From: Kordiimonas aquimaris | GTDB taxonomy: Bacteria > Pseudomonadota > Alphaproteobacteria > Sphingomonadales > Kordiimonadaceae | DNA length: 49,891 nt | Direction of reading: 5' to 3' | Assembly (NCBI RefSeq): GCF_025574485.1 | Contig: NZ_JAOBPO010000008.1 | Span: 1 to 49,891 of the forward strand | In this document: one piece after another, positions 23,541 to 32,880 of the stretch | Layout of the letters: the number at the start of each line of letters is the position of its first letter | Position numbering within the stretch: the first letter of the stretch is position 1 | Program-made: the position numbers and the translations under genes | Notes under the pieces: generated by a model | Told to the model about the DNA's origin: nothing | Database searches by the model: none | The model's input: the letters and a program-made list of their open reading frames with translations, nothing else

Positions 23541-24313
23541 GCTGCTTCTCCTTTTTCAAGGTCAGCGTGATCAGCGCGCATATGATTCAGATAAATGGCT
23601 TCTACTTCACTCGCGTCTACGTTATCAGGGCATACTTCCTCAACAAGTTGGCCTGATTTCATGATGCCGATCCTTGTTGCGAGTTCGGTTGCACGGAAAA
23701 TATCATGCGTTGCCATCAGGATAGCGGCACCGTCTTGCCTTAGATTGTTTGCAAGATGTGCAAATTCGTTTGCCGCACTAGGATCAAGACCAGAGAGCGG
23801 TTCATCTAGTAGAAATGCCTTTGCCTGTTTCGCCAGTGCTGTAGCAACACCAATTTTCTGGCGCATGCCTTTTGAGTAGCCCGAGACAGAACGATCCGCT
23901 TGCTCTTTGCGTAAACCCGATCGTTCAATAAACTCATAAAGTTCAGTGTCTGAATAGTAGTCGTGACCAGCAAGGGCGGCGAAGTAACGCAAGTTTTCAA
24001 GACCAGTTAAAGATGGATATAGCGCGACTTGCTCCGGTATATATGCAAGCTCTTTTTTTGTCTCTACAGGCGCTAAGGCCACGTTGCGGCCATTCACTAA
24101 TGCTTCACCTGAATTAGGTTCTAGAAACCCAAGGAACAAATTTATCGTTGTTGTCTTACCAGCTCCATTTGCCCCAAGAAGGCACAAGGTTTCACCTGCA
24201 GATACATCTAAATTCAATCCTTCCAGAGCGATTACCTCCCCGAAAGTTTTACGTAAATTAATTGTTTGCAGAACAGATGTTCTGCCATTGTTATTAATGT
24301 CATGCGACGACAT
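23537..24313 (-). CDS. ABC transporter ATPase (set 1)
   Basis: The start at ATG 24313 has a strong GAGGGGG site; 258 residues. Walker A is GANGAGKTT, the signature is the YSKGMRQ variant, Walker B is AFLLDEPLSGLDP and the H-loop is MATHD. The YSKGMRQ signature marks the CcmA/NosF-like class that works with ABC-2 permeases. It leads the minus-strand operon ATPase, permease, permease, DUF418. It is paralogous to the ATPase at 28979-29701. Confidence 0.92.
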   Translation of the reverse strand: MSSHDINNNGRTSVLQTINLRKTFGEVIALEGLNLDVSAGETLCLLGANGAGKTTTINLFLGFLEPNSGEALVNGRNVALAPVETKKELAYIPEQVALYPSLTGLENLRYFAALAGHDYYSDTELYEFIERSGLRKEQADRSVSGYSKGMRQKIGVATALAKQAKAFLLDEPLSGLDPSAANEFAHLANNLRQDGAAILMATHDIFRATELATRIGIMKSGQLVEEVCPDNVDASEVEAIYLNHMRADHADLEKGEAA

Positions 24314-24387
24314 GTTTGCCCCCTCATTGGTGTTTATATTAGTCTTGTGAAATGTTGGCTGAAGGCAGCTAGATGCAATCAACCAGT

Positions 24388-24401
24388 AAGCCGAAAGGCT
24401 T
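24388..24401. other. GNRA-loop hairpin upstream of the set 1 operon
   Basis: AAGCC-GAAA-GGCTT forms a 5-bp stem with a GAAA tetraloop. It lies 75 bases upstream of the ATPase start. No riboswitch family is recognised. Confidence 0.25.
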
Positions 24402-24521
24402 TGATGCGTTCTTCAGTTAATTAAAGTGGTGGGCTTCAGGTTGCGCTAGTTGAGCTATTAATCGCACAAGCGAATGCGCCGTCAAACCTCGCCTTATATA
24501 CCGTGAAGAAACGCAGATGCA

Positions 24522-24827
24522 TTATGCTTGAGGAGGGCCGCGCGCAAGATGTGTTAGGGTTTTGTGCTGTGGCGCTGTGTTATCTGCGAGAGGCAGAGAA
24601 AACACTTCAGCAGAAATAGCAGCAATCTTGAATGAATGAACAGTGGGTGTAATCAATTCATCATCAGACGCACCGTGTGAACATGCTACACAGTGGTTAT
24701 TGGGCAAATCAGAATGATGCGGTGTATCAGCGTGAGCAAAGCTTATCGCTTGCAGCATTATCCATGCGAGCAATGCAGTGAAACTTGCCGCCTTTATAAC
24801 ACCGGTATGTCTTGCCCCAAATGACAT
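24522..24827 (-). CDS. Small membrane-anchored CxxC protein, DUF2946-like (2 of 3)
   Basis: The start at 24827 follows TAGGGGATTAC; longer frames lack a ribosome site. The 101-residue protein has a signal or anchor segment (about 10-31), His residues (HADTPHHSD), a CVAC pair followed by a His, and the ending LARGPPQA. The arrangement is the same as in the genes at 12371 and 25061, though overall identity is low. It heads the minus-strand set and diverges from the gene at 25061. It is probably periplasmic and metal-binding; this is inferred from the Cys/His pattern and the context. Confidence 0.58.
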   Translation of the reverse strand: MSFGARHTGVIKAASFTALLAWIMLQAISFAHADTPHHSDLPNNHCVACSHGASDDELITPTVHSFKIAAISAEVFSLPLADNTAPQHKTLTHLARGPPQA

Positions 24828-25030
24828 GTAATCCCCTACGCTTCCCATGGACAGTAGAGTAATTTGGGAGAATAATCCATACTGTAAACCTGTTCTGCAC
24901 CGCAACTGATGCACAGTTCACCGCTTTTAATGCAGGCGAGTTTTTGCATTATAGTAATTAACTTAGCGAATTATTGGGTTGGTTGTGCACGCGAATGAAC
25001 ACGCCAGTTCAATTACAAAATATCTTGTGA

Positions 25031-25054
25031 ATTACGATATTGTAATATAATAAC
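25031..25054. promoter_or_regulatory. Overlapping palindromes, candidate Zur-type operator
   Basis: ATTAC-GATATT-GTAAT (25031-25046) overlaps GTAATATAATAAC (25042-25054), which on the other strand reads GTTATTATATTAC and so resembles GTTATTGTATAAC at 12336. It lies 6-29 bases before the ATG at 25061, where a repressor would block transcription. Confidence 0.35.
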
Positions 25055-25060
25055 GCTTTT

Positions 25061-25360
25061 ATGTGGTTGGGTAAAAAAGAAAGAAATCAAACAACGTTGC
25101 TTACAGTGTGCTTTGCTGTACTGCTTGCTTTCGCTCAGTTTCAGCTTGGGTCTCATATTCATGACCTGAATGATGATTCCAGTCTGGTTCAGGAATGCGC
25201 GATTTGTGCTGTCGCATCCCATCTCGATGACGCAGATACGCCCAAGGCACAATTTTTAAGACATAGCGCCTCAAAGGTAGCAATTAAACCACAATTCAAG
25301 ACTGTACCAGCGCACGTGTTCGTGGTGAATGTAAGTGCGCGCGCACCACCTCTTTCCTAA
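25061..25360 (+). CDS. Small membrane-anchored CxxC protein, DUF2946-like (3 of 3)
   Basis: This 99-residue protein has a basic N-terminus, a hydrophobic segment (about 11-28), HIHD, a CAIC pair and the ending SARAPPLS. It is most similar in layout to the gene at 12371 (AQF before the His cluster, ECxxC, RAPP end). It starts the plus-strand set and precedes a TonB-dependent receptor by 127 bases. The ribosome site is weak, so the start is less certain than in its two relatives. Confidence 0.58.
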   Translation: MWLGKKERNQTTLLTVCFAVLLAFAQFQLGSHIHDLNDDSSLVQECAICAVASHLDDADTPKAQFLRHSASKVAIKPQFKTVPAHVFVVNVSARAPPLS

Positions 25361-25487
25361 GCTTTAATAGTAATGTCACTGCGGATGCATCGCAGCGGTC
25401 GCAGCTAAACTTTCATAAAATACATAAGTTTTATTGCGCGCTCTCATTGAGAGCTTGCGCATGCTCACTATGCTCAGGAAATACATA

Positions 25488-27707
25488 ATGAATATCCAAA
25501 CTATTAAGCATGCTTTGCTTACTACAACAGCTATCTGTGCTGCTTCTTTTTCATTAACTACACATTCTTTTGCCACAGCTCAGGCGATTGACGCTGATAC
25601 TGATTACGGTACTGAAGCTATCGAAGAAATATTTGTCACAGGGGATCGTCGGGCTTATCAGGGTAATTTTAATTTCCTCGAAGATACAGCCTCCAATCAG
25701 AAACTGGAGTTCGAATTCCTGCGTGAAGTTGGTGCATTGAATTTGAATGATGCACTCGATTTATCGGCTTCAGTTGCACGACAGAACAATTTTGGCGGTC
25801 TTTGGAACAGTTTCTCTATTCGCGGTTTTTCTGGCGATATTAACCTGCCAAGCGGATTTCTCGTTAATGGATTTAATGCCGGACGTGGGTTTGGTGGGCC
25901 ACGGGATCTGGTAGGTATTGAATCAGTTGAAATATTGAAAGGACCGCGTTCAGCTTTGTTCGGGCGCGGTGAGCCGGGCGGTACAGTAAACCTTACCACT
26001 AAGCGACCTCAATTTGAAGATCGAGTCGAAGTCCGTGCGACATATGGAAGTTGGGATCAGGTCCGATTCGAAGGAGATGTGCAAACCACCTTTGGCTCGA
26101 ACGAAAATGTTGGTGTGCGTTTGGTCGGCTTCTACGAAGAGGCTGATAGTTTCCGTGAAACCGTTGAAACTGAGCGGGTTGGGTTCTATCCGTCTGTGAC
26201 ATGGAACGTGACGGATGATACAAGTCTTACTTACGAGCTCGAATATACCTATCAAGAAATACCGTTCGATCGGGGCGTTGTATTCTCTGAGGAATTTGGC
26301 TTTTCGCCGCGCAGGACCTTTACAGGAGAACCTGGTGATGGGCCTGTTGAGACGGAAGTGATTGGCCATCAATTCGAAGTACAACATAACTTTAATGACA
26401 ATTGGAGTTTACTTGCTGGCGTTGGTTATCGAGAAACGTCTCTTGAGGGTAATGCATCCGAAAACAACTTTGGCGGACGACAGGCATATTTCCTTGATGG
26501 TCAGACTGTGTCGCGCTTTTTCCGCTTTCGGGATTTTGATTCCGAATATTTTGTTGCTCGGGCTGAACTTGCCGGTGAATTTAACACTGGTCCACTGCGC
26601 CACCGGCTTTTGTTTGGTGCAGACATTGACCGTTTTGATAACCGGCTTTTCATCTTACGCTTCAGACCGCCAGGTATTCCGGCTGGCGCCACTGTCGCTG
26701 ATCTCGATCCGGCAACTTATTTATTGCTTGATGTCTTTAACCCGGTTTACGGCCAATTTCCTATCCCCACTCCTGGCCCTAATACTGACCGCGAGGAAAA
26801 GTTGACAGGCGCTGGTATCTATTTCCAAGATCAAATCGATATTACTGACCGATTACAAATTCGTCTTGGCGGCCGTTTTGATGATTTCGAACAGGACCTC
26901 ACCAATCTTCGTGCTAATCCGGCATCAACTATAACTACGTCTGACACACGGTTTTCTCCGCAAGTTGGTGCTGTTTATGCAATCAATGATGGGTTAAGCT
27001 TTTACGCAAGCTACGGCGAAGGGTTTCGCCAACAAACCGGGTCAGACTTTGAAGGTAACCAGTTTGCTCCAAATATAACTGACTCTGCCGAGTTAGGCTT
27101 CAAGGCGGATTTGAGTGCCTATTTCGACGATGTTTCTGGTGCTGTAACCCTAACGGCTTTCCAGGTTGATCAGAGCAATATTCTCGTGAATGACGACCGT
27201 CCTGAAGCAGTAGCCGCAGGCTTCTTCTCATTCACTGCCGGTGAGGCGCGCAGCCGCGGGATTGAATTCGATGCGAATGTGTTTACAGATGATGGTTTCA
27301 GTTTCTGGCTATCATATGCTTACACTGATGCTGAATTCAGAAACAGCAACCCTGACGCTGACTTTGGAGCACAGATCGAAGTAGGTGACCCGCTGATTAA
27401 CTCACCGGAGCATCAGCTAAACATTCAAGCGAGCAAGAACTTTCAGCTTGGCAGTTGGCCTGCCCAATTTGGCGGTGGTATGCAACATACTGGCGAGCGC
27501 CTTGGGTGGACCGGGTTTGATTTTTTCTTGCCTAGTTTCACGACGTTTCGCGCTTTTGCCCAAATCGAACCATTTGAAGGTTTAGCTGTACGTTTAGATG
27601 TCGATAACATCTTTAATGAGACCTTTTATACAAACTCGTTTGCAGATGTTTGGGTGGAGCCTGGTGCACCGCGCCGCTTCCGTCTGACCGCGTCTTACGC
27701 GTTCTAG
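25488..27707 (+). CDS. TonB-dependent siderophore-type receptor
   Basis: I choose ATG 25488 after AGGAAA; 739 residues. A signal peptide of about 30 residues is followed by the TonB-box-like EAIEEIFVTGDR. The plug carries FSIRGFSGD, VEILKGPRSALFGRGEPGGTVNLTTKRP, the classical siderophore-receptor signature in consecutive parts. The barrel ends with a terminal Phe (RLTASYAF), and the C-terminal motif VRLDVDNIFNETFYTNS is typical. It should import a ferric siderophore or another metallophore. It is followed by a membrane acyltransferase-like gene and an ABC exporter set, not by a standard siderophore importer. Confidence 0.92.
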   Translation: MNIQTIKHALLTTTAICAASFSLTTHSFATAQAIDADTDYGTEAIEEIFVTGDRRAYQGNFNFLEDTASNQKLEFEFLREVGALNLNDALDLSASVARQNNFGGLWNSFSIRGFSGDINLPSGFLVNGFNAGRGFGGPRDLVGIESVEILKGPRSALFGRGEPGGTVNLTTKRPQFEDRVEVRATYGSWDQVRFEGDVQTTFGSNENVGVRLVGFYEEADSFRETVETERVGFYPSVTWNVTDDTSLTYELEYTYQEIPFDRGVVFSEEFGFSPRRTFTGEPGDGPVETEVIGHQFEVQHNFNDNWSLLAGVGYRETSLEGNASENNFGGRQAYFLDGQTVSRFFRFRDFDSEYFVARAELAGEFNTGPLRHRLLFGADIDRFDNRLFILRFRPPGIPAGATVADLDPATYLLLDVFNPVYGQFPIPTPGPNTDREEKLTGAGIYFQDQIDITDRLQIRLGGRFDDFEQDLTNLRANPASTITTSDTRFSPQVGAVYAINDGLSFYASYGEGFRQQTGSDFEGNQFAPNITDSAELGFKADLSAYFDDVSGAVTLTAFQVDQSNILVNDDRPEAVAAGFFSFTAGEARSRGIEFDANVFTDDGFSFWLSYAYTDAEFRNSNPDADFGAQIEVGDPLINSPEHQLNIQASKNFQLGSWPAQFGGGMQHTGERLGWTGFDFFLPSFTTFRAFAQIEPFEGLAVRLDVDNIFNETFYTNSFADVWVEPGAPRRFRLTASYAF

Positions 27708-27744
27708 TTGGCTCAAGCCCAGTCAAACTAGGAAAGTGATAGCC

Positions 27745-28905
27745 ATGAGCGATATAGAAAGCACAAATTCTCGCATTTCATCCATTGATGTTATGCGAGG
27801 CTTAGTTATCATTTTGATGATGCTTGATCACGTACGTGAACGGTTTTACATGCATGTGCGTACGGGCGATCCCATCAGTGATATTATTGAGCCGGATCTG
27901 TTCTTCACACGGATGCTGACGCATTTTTGTGCGCCTGTTTTCATTTTCCTGGCGGGGCTGGGTGCTTGGCTTTATGCGCACCCTGCACAAGGTGTTTATC
28001 GTTCTCCAAGTGGGTTTCTATTGAAACGTGGCTTGGTCATCATCATGATTGAATTGGTGCTTTACTACTTGGTCTGGGCAGATAGCTTTCCAAACTTCCT
28101 ATTCTTACAAGTCCTGTGGGCAATTGGTTTATGTATGATCGCGCTATCGGCTGCCAGTCGTTTAAACTATTGGCTCATTGGTGTACTCGGTTTTGTAATC
28201 GTAGTCGGGCATAATTTCTTTGAGCCATTACAGTTTGAACCTAGCGATTGGGCTTACATTCCTTGGACAATCCTTCATGACCCAGGACAGCTCGGAAAGG
28301 TTGGTCCACTAACGGTCAGCCTTTCATACCCTATGTTGCCTTGGTTTGGGGTAATTTTGCTTGGGTATTTCGCTGGGCCTTTATTTGCGCGGTCTTTTGG
28401 CGCTGTGAGGCGTCAAAGAACACTGATCGGGACAGGAATAGCATGTATTGCAGCTCTTCTGATTCTACGCGGGTTTAATATTTATGGTGAAACGCTATCT
28501 TGGTCGGTGCAAAACACCTTTACTGAAACATTGATGTCTTTCATCAACTTTACCAAGTATCCGCCTTCGCTAGACTATATTTTGTTCACGCTTGGAATTG
28601 GATTGATCTGTTTAGCATGGTTTGATGCGACAAAAAAAACCAACCTGACGCTAAATCTACTACGTTACTTCGGCTCTGCGCCGATGTTTATTTACGTAGT
28701 ACATCTCTATGTGCTCTTAGCCGCTTATTGGATATTGTTCCTGATTTTTGGAGCAACACACGGTGAACGTTTCGGCCTCGATAGTGTTGGCTGGATATGG
28801 ATAGGGGCTGGCCTTTTAATCGCCTTGCATTACCCATTGGCAAAATCTTTCTCTGGTTTCAAACACCGAGAAAAGCGGAACAAGCCGTGGCTTAGTTATT
28901 TTTAA
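27745..28905 (+). CDS. DUF1624/HGSNAT-like membrane acyltransferase
   Basis: The start at ATG 27745 lies about 9 bases after AGGAAA; 386 residues. The N-terminal block RISSIDVMRGLVIILMMLDHVRERF with a following FLAGLGAWLY is that of DUF1624 proteins related to heparan-alpha-glucosaminide N-acetyltransferase. About ten hydrophobic segments follow. Family members are thought to move acetyl groups across membranes, but the bacterial substrates are mostly unknown. Its place beside the receptor and exporter parallels the DUF418 gene of set 1. Confidence 0.84.
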   Translation: MSDIESTNSRISSIDVMRGLVIILMMLDHVRERFYMHVRTGDPISDIIEPDLFFTRMLTHFCAPVFIFLAGLGAWLYAHPAQGVYRSPSGFLLKRGLVIIMIELVLYYLVWADSFPNFLFLQVLWAIGLCMIALSAASRLNYWLIGVLGFVIVVGHNFFEPLQFEPSDWAYIPWTILHDPGQLGKVGPLTVSLSYPMLPWFGVILLGYFAGPLFARSFGAVRRQRTLIGTGIACIAALLILRGFNIYGETLSWSVQNTFTETLMSFINFTKYPPSLDYILFTLGIGLICLAWFDATKKTNLTLNLLRYFGSAPMFIYVVHLYVLLAAYWILFLIFGATHGERFGLDSVGWIWIGAGLLIALHYPLAKSFSGFKHREKRNKPWLSYF

Positions 28906-28978
28906 TTTCTTCGTTATTTCAATTGACTAGGTGTTTCCTGGTCCAGTTTGGTTGGTTTATTATTTTTAGGAGGTCTTG

Positions 28979-29701
28979 ATGACGCGCACGGTTGTTGAAG
29001 CACGTAATCTAACAGTTTCGAGAGGGCAGACGCCTGTCCTTTCAGATATTAGTTTTGAGGTGCAAGAAGGTGAAGTTTTTGCATTATTGGGTGGTAACGG
29101 CGCTGGTAAATCAACAAGCCTGTTGACCTTTCTTGGCCTTCTTGAGCCAACGTCCGGTGAAGCATTGGTTTTTGGTAAATCCGTCCAAAACGACATCGCC
29201 TCTGTTAGGGGTAAGATTGCCTATTTGCCAGAAGCAGCAACGCTTTACCCACATTTATCAGCTTATGAGAATGTAGATTATTTTCTTTCTCTTGCAGGTA
29301 TAGGACGCTCACGCGCGGATGTTGAAGAGGTTTTTGATCGGGTTTCACTGCAACAAGAAGCGCGTGACCAGCATATGGAACGATATTCCAAGGGTATGCG
29401 GCAGAAAACGGCCATTGCGCTCGCCCTCTTGAGGGAGACACCCATCCTGTTTCTTGATGAACCAACGTCTGGACTTGATCCTGTTGCTATTGATGAATTC
29501 AATAGACTGGTTACTAATCTTGCCAAGGCGGGAACAACCATCGTGATGGTCACACATGATGTGTACGGCGCTTGTCAGGTTGCACATAAGATTGCGCTCC
29601 TGCGCCGCGGCACTCTTGTCGGCTCTTTCGAAGCGAAGAACGGCGAGCGTATTGATACTGAAACAGTGCATGCTGCTTTTGCGGAAAGGGCGGTAGCATG
29701 A
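28979..29701 (+). CDS. ABC transporter ATPase (set 2)
   Basis: The start at ATG 28979 follows TTTAGGAGG; 240 residues. Walker A is GGNGAGKST, the signature is YSKGMRQK, Walker B is ILFLDEPTSGLDP and the H-loop is VTHD. It shares the YSKGMRQ class signature with the set 1 ATPase and is its paralogue. It overlaps the first permease by ATGA, which makes the transporter assignment secure. Confidence 0.93.
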   Translation: MTRTVVEARNLTVSRGQTPVLSDISFEVQEGEVFALLGGNGAGKSTSLLTFLGLLEPTSGEALVFGKSVQNDIASVRGKIAYLPEAATLYPHLSAYENVDYFLSLAGIGRSRADVEEVFDRVSLQQEARDQHMERYSKGMRQKTAIALALLRETPILFLDEPTSGLDPVAIDEFNRLVTNLAKAGTTIVMVTHDVYGACQVAHKIALLRRGTLVGSFEAKNGERIDTETVHAAFAERAVA

Positions 29702-31131
29702 GTGTCATAAGAAATATAGCAATTGATGAGTGGCGTTATTGGCGACGCTCAAGAATCGCAATATCGGTATTGTTGACGGGTCTTGTTCTGCTGGTTGGAT
29801 CAGCATTCCTGACGGCAATTCAAATGATAGATGCGTCGCATGAAAGAGAGCATCTGCAAACAGAAGCGGAAAATGCCTTTCTAAATCAACCTGAGCGCCA
29901 CCCTCATCGTATGGTGCACTATGGTCACTATGCATTCCGCACACCACCACCATTGAGCGTTATTGATCCTGGCATTGATGCATATACGGGCAACTCTATT
30001 TTTCTGGAAGGGCACCGTCAAAACAGTGCGATGTTTGCTGATCGGCAAGCAAGTGCAGGAATAGCAATGTTTGGTGCACTTTCGCCGGCATTGCTATTGC
30101 AAATACTGGCTCCCTTACTGCTTATTTTGATGGGCTATAGTGCCATAACACGCGAACGCGAGGCGCGGACTTTAGACCAAATGATTGCGCAAGGTGTTAC
30201 ATCTGTTCAGATTATGCTTGGCAAAGGGTTAGCTTTAGGCGGTGTTACGGCTCTGTTGGTTTTGCCATTATGTATCGCTTCAGTGTTAGCTGCCTCAGAA
30301 GGCGAGGCTGTTTCACTGATTGCCTTCTTCATCAGCGGATATGCACTCTACCTTCTAACATGGTGTGCTGCTATTGTTCTTTCATCAACTATCATGCGTA
30401 CAGCAGGTGGCAGCCTTGGGGCGCTGCTCGCAGTTTGGGTGATTGTTGCAATGTTAATGCCGAGGGTATCGAGCACGGTGGCAACAAATATAGTTGATGC
30501 CCCGGGGAAGATAGAAACAGACTTTGCTGTTATCGAAGCTGTTAGCAAGATTGGTGACGGCCACAATGCTGGTGACCCTGCATTCACAGCGCTCAGGGCA
30601 AACCTTCTTCAACAATACAACGTTGACAGTGTGGAAGAACTGCCAATTAATTTTCGCGGCGTTGTCGCGGGTGCAGCAGAAGCAGAGCTGACCGATACTC
30701 TTAATCAGTTTGCTGAAGAACGTATGCGCGTTGAAAGTAAGCAAGTGCGCATTGCACGCTATTTTGGCTGGTTGTCGCCTGTTCTGAGTATCCGCGAGTT
30801 TTCCATGAAGCTCGCTGGTGTTGATCTTGAAACACACCATCGGTTTTTACGAGAAACCGAGAAGCTGCGTTTTGATTTTGTACAATCGTTGAATAAAGCC
30901 CATGCGGAGAAAATGACTTATTTAGATGACGCCGGTCGGAGCGGTGACCCTGAAGCCGAAAAGCGAACACGAATAAGTACTGAAAATTGGAAAGTTCTTG
31001 AGGCGTTTAGCTTTGAGCCGTTTCCCGCGACTGATCGGGTGGAGGCAAGTTTTAATCCGCTTGCAAAGATAATGCTGTGGCTAATTGCCATTTTGTTGTT
31101 GTGCAGAACCATAGGGAGGCGTGCGCTATGA
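29698..31131 (+). CDS. ABC-2 type permease, DUF3526-like (set 2, first permease)
   Basis: This 477-residue protein has exactly the same length as its set 1 counterpart. It has an N-terminal helix (about 19-41), a periplasmic domain with HYGHYAFRTPPPLSVIDPG, the cytoplasmic ITREREARTLDQMIAQG motif, a helix cluster, and a C-terminal helix. It overlaps the ATPase before it and the permease after it by ATGA. The substrate is unknown; the set is probably an exporter or an envelope-maturation ABC system related in layout to NosFY. Confidence 0.84.
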   Translation: MSVIRNIAIDEWRYWRRSRIAISVLLTGLVLLVGSAFLTAIQMIDASHEREHLQTEAENAFLNQPERHPHRMVHYGHYAFRTPPPLSVIDPGIDAYTGNSIFLEGHRQNSAMFADRQASAGIAMFGALSPALLLQILAPLLLILMGYSAITREREARTLDQMIAQGVTSVQIMLGKGLALGGVTALLVLPLCIASVLAASEGEAVSLIAFFISGYALYLLTWCAAIVLSSTIMRTAGGSLGALLAVWVIVAMLMPRVSSTVATNIVDAPGKIETDFAVIEAVSKIGDGHNAGDPAFTALRANLLQQYNVDSVEELPINFRGVVAGAAEAELTDTLNQFAEERMRVESKQVRIARYFGWLSPVLSIREFSMKLAGVDLETHHRFLRETEKLRFDFVQSLNKAHAEKMTYLDDAGRSGDPEAEKRTRISTENWKVLEAFSFEPFPATDRVEASFNPLAKIMLWLIAILLLCRTIGRRAL

Positions 31132-32396
31132 CTGCTACCGCTGTTTTTTCACGTGAATTACGTTTTTTCCTGAAGCAACCTTTTGCAATTTGGCTGATCA
31201 TTGTAGCCACAGGGTTGTCTACTTTTTCAGTATGGTCAGGGTTGACTGAAGTGGATCGACAAAGTGCAACAATTGAACGGTTACTTGTCGCTGATGCAAA
31301 AGACCGAGCGGCGGCGATTGAGAAAGAGTCCGACTTTGGCGGAGCCGCATACTATAGCTTTCATTTGACTTTTGATCCACCTAGCGCGCTCTCTTTTGCC
31401 GCACTTGGTGAGAGAGATGTTTTCCCTTGGAAACATCGTATCCGTATGTTGGCTCTGGAAGGGCAAATCTATGAATCTGACGCAGCAAACGCTGAATTAG
31501 CACAATCTGGGCAGTTTGATTTTGCTTTTTTCCTCAGTGTGTTAACGCCTTTGTTTCTGATTATTTTACTGCATGATCAACGCGCATCTGAAAAAGTAGC
31601 TGGTCGTCATGACCTTCTTGTTGCAACCGCAGGGTATGGCCAAAACCTTTGGCGGTCTCGCACGATAGTTCGTGTCAGTCTTCTTGGTGTTGGGCTTTTC
31701 TTGCCGTTTCTTGTTGGTGCATTGATGTCGGGTGTTGATACACAGTTAATCGCGCTGGTATTTCTTGTTGTTTTTGCTCAGATATTATTCTGGACATTTT
31801 TATGCTTGTGGGCATCTGCCCGGCCATTCAGTGGTCCTGCAATTGCGTCTGGCCTACTCGCCTTTTGGGTGTTGACAACATTTGTCATGCCAGCAGCTAG
31901 CGATGCTATCGTGGAACGTGCAATCCCCGCACCCGAAGGCGGTGACATTATTCTTGCTCAACGAGAGAAGGTTAATGATGCATGGGATCTGCGGAAAGAA
32001 GCAACGATGGAGCCTTTTGTCGCTCAACATCCTGAATGGGCAGATGATGCGAAAATAGAACGCCCCTTTGAATGGAAGTGGTATTACGCATTCCAACAAG
32101 TTGGAGATCAAGCTGTTGCCGCCATGTCTAATGATCGCCGGGTGGCTGTTTCAAGACGGAACGAGATGGCGGGATGGTTTGCCTTTTTGTCACCGTCTGC
32201 ATTGACGCAGCGGTCATTGTCGCACCTTGCAAATACGGATGTGGGATCAGCTCTAACTTATCAGCATCGGGTGCGGAATTTTCATGCTGAACTGCGCTCC
32301 TTCTATTACCCACTTCTATTTAAAAATGCTGCTTATAGAGCGGAAGCGTTTGAGAGTTTGCCTGAGTATGATCCTGCTATGGGATCTGATCGTTAG
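31128..32396 (+). CDS. ABC-2 type permease, DUF3526-like (set 2, second permease)
   Basis: The start at ATG 31128 overlaps the preceding stop; the longer frame from 31077 lies inside the first permease. This gives 422 residues. It has an N-terminal helix (about 18-36), a periplasmic domain with YYSFHLTFDPPSALSF, a cluster of about five helices and a C-terminal soluble domain. Unlike the set 1 second permease it ends in a charged soluble tail with no final hydrophobic helix (last residues ...YDPAMGSDR), so it may be shortened by one helix. It is the last intact gene of module B. Confidence 0.8.
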   Translation: MTATAVFSRELRFFLKQPFAIWLIIVATGLSTFSVWSGLTEVDRQSATIERLLVADAKDRAAAIEKESDFGGAAYYSFHLTFDPPSALSFAALGERDVFPWKHRIRMLALEGQIYESDAANAELAQSGQFDFAFFLSVLTPLFLIILLHDQRASEKVAGRHDLLVATAGYGQNLWRSRTIVRVSLLGVGLFLPFLVGALMSGVDTQLIALVFLVVFAQILFWTFLCLWASARPFSGPAIASGLLAFWVLTTFVMPAASDAIVERAIPAPEGGDIILAQREKVNDAWDLRKEATMEPFVAQHPEWADDAKIERPFEWKWYYAFQQVGDQAVAAMSNDRRVAVSRRNEMAGWFAFLSPSALTQRSLSHLANTDVGSALTYQHRVRNFHAELRSFYYPLLFKNAAYRAEAFESLPEYDPAMGSDR

Positions 32397-32523
32397 ATGT
32401 CTAGTAATGTGTTAGCTGAATTGACTGGTTTCGATGATTGTGGTCAAGGCACGCCCAGTGGCAGCGAGGGGTGTGGGAACAAAACGTTTACCTATTGAGA
32501 TGGTAGGGTGAGAGGAGGTTTTT

Positions 32524-32880
32524 GTGAAATTTATTGCGTGTAGATTTTTGGTTCTTTGGTTTTTAGCCTTTATGCTAACGCCGCCGACTTTAGCGCAAAC
32601 GTCACCCTTTAATTTGGGCGGGCAAACAATTGCACCTGGAACAATACGGGATCTTACGCTCGTTGTTGCGGCAGGGCGAAATGACCCTGCCACACATATA
32701 CCGGTAACAGTAATTCACTCAAATAAAGAAGGCCCGGTGGTGACGGAGCAGAATGGCTCGCGCCATTCATTGGTGTTTGGCGAGAAAGATCAGCTTATCC
32801 TTTTGCAAGTAACCACAAAAGTAAGAGACAGCTATCTGGATGGCCTTAATGTGATTTTTTGTATCTCAAGACTCACATAA
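32524..32880 (+). pseudogene. Truncated aspartoacylase/succinylglutamate desuccinylase-like gene fused to repeat sequence
   Basis: A GTG start lies six bases after an AGGAGG site and begins a 118-codon frame with a signal peptide (residues 1-25). The segment LGGQTIAPGTIRDLTLVVAAGRNDPATHIPVTVIHSNKEGPVV (in two stretches) matches the N-terminal signature of exported AstE/AspA-family deacylases. In that family an alanine- and glycine-rich segment and the HGxE zinc motif should follow. Here the match ends, and the last 40 or so codons are unrelated and run into the tRNA-derived repeat (the frame stops at 32880 within its AT-rich block). The gene was most likely cut by the event that created the repeat. 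Confidence 0.6.

Noticed and set aside
24314-24521. Cobalamin riboswitch before the set 1 ABC operon
   Set aside because: A GAAA-loop hairpin is present, but I find no B12-box or other conserved riboswitch core.
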